Shown: positions 61,158 through 64,000 of the stretch, piece by piece
Layout of the letters: each line of letters opens with the position of its first letter
How positions within the stretch are numbered: the stretch's first letter is position 1
Origin: Xiphophorus maculatus
Taxonomy: Eukaryota > Chordata > Actinopteri > Cyprinodontiformes > Poeciliidae
Reading direction: 5' to 3'
DNA length: 64,000 bases
NCBI RefSeq assembly: GCF_002775205.1
Contig: NC_036444.1
Coordinates: forward strand, 372,001 to 436,000
Notes under the pieces: generated by a model
What the model was told of the DNA's origin: nothing
Databases searched by the model: none
The model's input: the letters and a program-made list of their open reading frames with translations, nothing else
Translations under genes and position numbers: made by a program

Positions 61158-62347
61158 ATGTCGTACTTGATTTTAGCCATCATACTCATGACTCTCACCT
61201 TCTCAACCATCAATGTTAGAAGTGTGAAGTCGCGAGTTAGAGCCCAGAGTGTTTTATCCTTTTTAAGCTCCGTACAGTCAGATGTGTTTTTACTACCAGA
61301 ATGTTCACTCCCGTTTTTAAAGACTTACACCTGGTGGCAGGACTTGTGGCCACGGCCGTCTATATGGAGCGGCTCCAACGAAAATAAAAATGACGGCGTG
61401 GCCATTTTAATAAACAACCCGCACATCTTGGTGAAGGGGAGCACCGTGGTGAGAGAGGGACGAGCACTTTTAGCAAATCTGACTTTTAACGGACAGGATT
61501 TTAACCTCTTAAATATTTATGGCTTTAATGACAAACACGACAGGTATGACTTTTTAGACAGAAAAAGAAACAGAAAATTAAAAATGATAAAAAGAAATTT
61601 TAGAACCCCAGTAGGTTTTAACCTTCCTCCTGCATATGCTTTTATTCGGAAATTTTTAGAACATTTTGGACTGGAAGGAGAGGAGAGCAAGATTTTAACT
61701 AATCATCGTTTTATTATTTCTGTTGTGCAGGACCGGGAACCAGTGACTCCAGTGCGCGGCCTCCTGTATGGAGACGCCTCCACCGTTTGGCGCAACGTGA
61801 GCCGTCCCGTCCTTCCAAACAGACTCCAGGATGTCATGGATGGTGGCTCATGGGATCCTGCCGGTCAGAGCCGTTATGCTCCCGTGGCATGTCTGCAACG
61901 TCCATCTGCCCCCGACCCGGTTGTGGCGCGCCGGAGTCGGTGAGGCACCTGCTGTGGGAGTGCAGCACTGCTGTGGACCTGTGGGCGAAGGCCGGCTCCT
62001 TGCAATTCCCACACTTGCCAGCAAGGGAGGTCCTCCATGCACAGTTAGTGCTGTACGGGGTGAGCCAGCAGAAAATGACGAGAAAGGACTTCGCTGAGAG
62101 GTGGCTCACCCCAGCCACCATCAAAGACGCCATTTGGACCTCCAGAAACTTGCTGGTGAGCAGGCGCAGGCAGATGCCCCCCGTGGCTGTGATCCGGATG
62201 GCGGCAGCAAAAAGAGGAACATCAAGGGCTGCAGGTGGCGCGCCAAGGACACAGCCACCAAGAAGAATCGCCTGCGCCTCCGTGGACGAAGGAGCCGGCG
62301 CTCCACGAGCAGAGGTCCAAGCAGCGGCGGCCTGGCCCTCCGGGTGA
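61158..62347 (+). pseudogene. LINE ORF2 with reverse transcriptase deleted
   Basis: Residues 1 to about 133 are an AP-endonuclease N-terminus (STINVRSVKSRVRAQSVLSF, DVFLLPE, NDGVAILIN, LLNIYGFND). At about 61550-61560 the frame passes directly into the far C-terminal part (FIRKFLEHFGLEG ... PVRGLLYGD), so the rest of the endonuclease and the entire RT domain are missing. Small frameshifts near 61850-61885 separate it from the zinc-knuckle end (CPRPGCGAPESVRHLLWEC) read in another frame to 62347. It is incapable of self-mobilisation. Confidence 0.75.
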
Positions 62348-62621
62348 GGCAGGAGGGAAGGAGCTTCAGGGCGGGATCCCCTCTGAGCACCAAGCGCTGT
62401 CTGGAAAGACGGGACGGCTCCGGACTTGGGAGGGAGTCACCCGGTCCTGCTCAACTTTTAACACACAGAGTTTTTCTGTTTTATACTTCTTTTAGCCTAA
62501 ACCGATGATTTTGTGTAAGTTTCTTGAAAAATTTCTGGATAATTGAAATAATGTAATGTTTTTAAATGTTTACAGTAACAATAAAATTTTTCGAAAGGAA
62601 AAAAAAAATGATGGTCAAACT

Positions 62622-63370
62622 GAAGTTCAGAACCGACAGAGTAACTGGGTTGTTGGTACCGCACTGCTTTATGGAACATGAAATAAATAGAACTGGATCT
62701 TTGCTGCTGTTTGTTCACATTATGACATTTATTTGGGAATAAAGAATGCAATTTTGCACATTTGGACTTTTTGTTGGACTGAGACCGGAGGAGGAACCAT
62801 TAGAACCAGAACCGCCTCGGTGAAGGGATGGAGATGTCAGGTTAACGATGACTCTGTGACCAGTTGTACCTCATAAAGTGGCCGGTGAGGGTACATTTAA
62901 AATCCAAACAGTTAAAGATAGACTGGGCCTTTATTATGTGATATAATGACTTGCCATACCGGGAGGAGACCTACTCTGAAATCACAGATCGACTTTATTC
63001 GGGTATTTCCGTCGTTTTTACGGAGCTTTAGATGTTGAAATAATGTGACCTGACGGTGGGAGCAGAACCTCAGATGGGTTCTGATTGGTTCTGATCTTTC
63101 GGGTCCACTTCTGCGCGGTGAAGAAAGGAACTGTTGAACTTTCCAGGATCCGGTTCCTCTGAGCTCGGTTCAGTTCGGGTATGTGAGTCCTGCTTCAGCT
63201 GATCCCAGGATTGGACCGGGCCGGAGGCTCCGAACCGTTCTGCGGTCCAACTTCAGGTCAGAACTCCAGAGTTCGGAATCCGGACGGGCTGCGGAGGAAG
63301 AGGAAGCGCTCTCTGTCTAATGGACAAAGTTCCTTCATCATCATCACATCAGCTGCGGCAAGAGAGGAAG
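62622..63370. other. Upstream region of the metalloproteinase gene
   Basis: About 750 bp between the LINE's target duplication and the next gene. It is likely to hold the promoter and 5'UTR, but I see no clear TATA box. The in-frame ATG at 63320 is an alternative start. Confidence 0.45.
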
Positions 63371-63766
63371 ATGAGCATCATCATCATCATGTCGGTCTGT
63401 CTGGTTCCGCTGGTCTCCTGCAGCGCAGAGACGCCTGATGAGGAAAACCTGAACCCGGAGGTAACAGCAGCAGGTTTCCACTTCCGGCCCAAAGTTCCTT
63501 ACAGTTTAATACAGAATGATCCAGTCCAGTCCGAACCGTTTCCAGTCCAGTTCCGTCCTGAAGTCATGAACATCTGGTTGATCTGCTGCTGAGGATTTTC
63601 TCCCTCAGGAGCTCCTGATCCGGTCCTCCAGGTCCGGTTCGGTTCTGAAGGCGCCCATTGCTGACTTCATTTTTCTCCTCGTCTGTCAGAGCAGGAATGT
63701 TGATGTGAACCATCTGCTGCTGGTACCGGGTCCAGTTCGGCCTGAGACCTGAAAACCTGTGTGTGT

Positions 63767-63857
<91 letters not shown>

Positions 63858-64000
63858 CTGGTAGGAGTGGCTCCGTCGTTTCGGCTACCTGTCCCGGTCC
63901 GGTCTCCAGATGTCCGGCCCGCTTTCGGCCCAGATTCTGACCAGAGCCGTCAGCGACATGCAGCGCGTCTACGGCCTGGCGCCGACCGGACGCCTGGACG
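63371..64000 (+). CDS. mmp15: Membrane-type matrix metalloproteinase, 5' part (mmp15-like), cut by window end
   Basis: Exon 1 is 63371-63460 (30 codons, donor GAG/GTAACA): MSIIIIMSVCLVPLVSCSAE is a signal peptide. An upstream in-frame ATG at 63320 would add 17 residues with a His-rich start and is less signal-like. Exon 2 starts at 63865 (GTAG/GAGTGG) and runs out of the window: EWLRRFGYLSRSGLQMSGPLSAQILTRAVSDMQRVYGLAPTGRLD, a metalloproteinase propeptide. The pattern SAQIL..A...MQR.YG...TG.LD is closest to MT2-MMP (MMP15). The cysteine switch and catalytic domain lie beyond the end. Human MMP15 is also near NUP93 on 16q, which supports the call; another MT-MMP is possible. Confidence 0.75.
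63771..63856. repeat. (GT)43 microsatellite against the mmp15-like exon 2 acceptor
   Basis: An uninterrupted GT run ending 8 bp before the acceptor: TTCTGGTAG/GAG. It takes the place where the polypyrimidine tract is expected. Preceded by an imperfect GTGTGTCTCT. Confidence 0.95.

Larger units (their letters stand above)
56610..62607 (+). mobile_element. Composite Tx1/Keno-like LINE with two 5'UTR monomers and an inserted complex repeat
   Basis: The whole block is bounded by a 14-bp direct repeat ATGATGGTCAAACT (56596-56609 and 62608-62621) and ends in a short A run, so it behaves as one LINE integration. Order: 5'UTR monomer A (56610-56912), complex repeat (56913-59557), a short linker with AATGAGATTGGATCGAGA, 5'UTR monomer B (59579-59897), ORF1, and a deleted ORF2. 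The sequence AACGAGATTGGA after monomer B matches AATGAGATTGGA before it, so the 5'UTR is tandemly duplicated and the complex repeat sits between the copies. The ORF types match Tx1-like LINEs; Keno targets U2 snRNA genes. Confidence 0.75.

Overview
The window is eukaryotic nuclear DNA from a teleost fish. Evidence: spliced vertebrate genes with GT-AG introns, fish-type LINEs (I-group/Nimb-like, Rex3-like, Tx1/Keno-like), hAT MITEs, solo retroviral LTRs and long microsatellites. The lineage is probably a percomorph, but the species cannot be fixed from sequence alone.

Layout. 1-588: AT-rich DNA with no recognised gene. 589-about 20275: seven head-to-tail copies of a 1.8-3.4 kb complex repeat, ending in an eight-copy array of a short hairpin repeat. 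20276-24275: AT-rich, almost ORF-free DNA that ends in a perfect palindrome and a polypurine tract, followed by an LTR (24276-25027). 25030-25744: short tandem repeats and LINE-tail debris. 25745-32366: a near full-length but broken I-group LINE carrying two nested solo LTRs, flanked by a 25-bp target-site duplication. 32392-46995: nup93, complete, on the + strand. I can splice 21 coding exons into an uninterrupted 820-aa protein. Its introns hold a deleted Rex3-like LINE and another dispersed repeat. 49843-54728: a second complete + strand gene, 10 exons and 394 aa, for a secreted or membrane protein with signal peptide, EGF-like domain, ZP domain and transmembrane segment. 54958-56452: two non-autonomous hAT elements with 8-bp duplications. 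56596-62621: a composite insertion made of a Tx1/Keno-like LINE whose 5' end resembles U2 snRNA, with two 5'UTR monomers separated by another copy of the complex repeat. 63371-64000: the first two coding exons of a membrane-type matrix metalloproteinase, best match mmp15, cut by the window edge.

How it fits together. The three host genes are ordinary and all on the + strand. nup93 and mmp15 lie on the same chromosome arm in human (16q), which supports both calls. Most novelty is in the mobile and repeated DNA: a repeat array dense in GC-box plus CRE sites, serial insertions at one AAG-rich target just upstream of the nup93 promoter, and the composite LINE with a U2-like head. No bacterial-type system, CRISPR array or tRNA/rRNA gene was seen.
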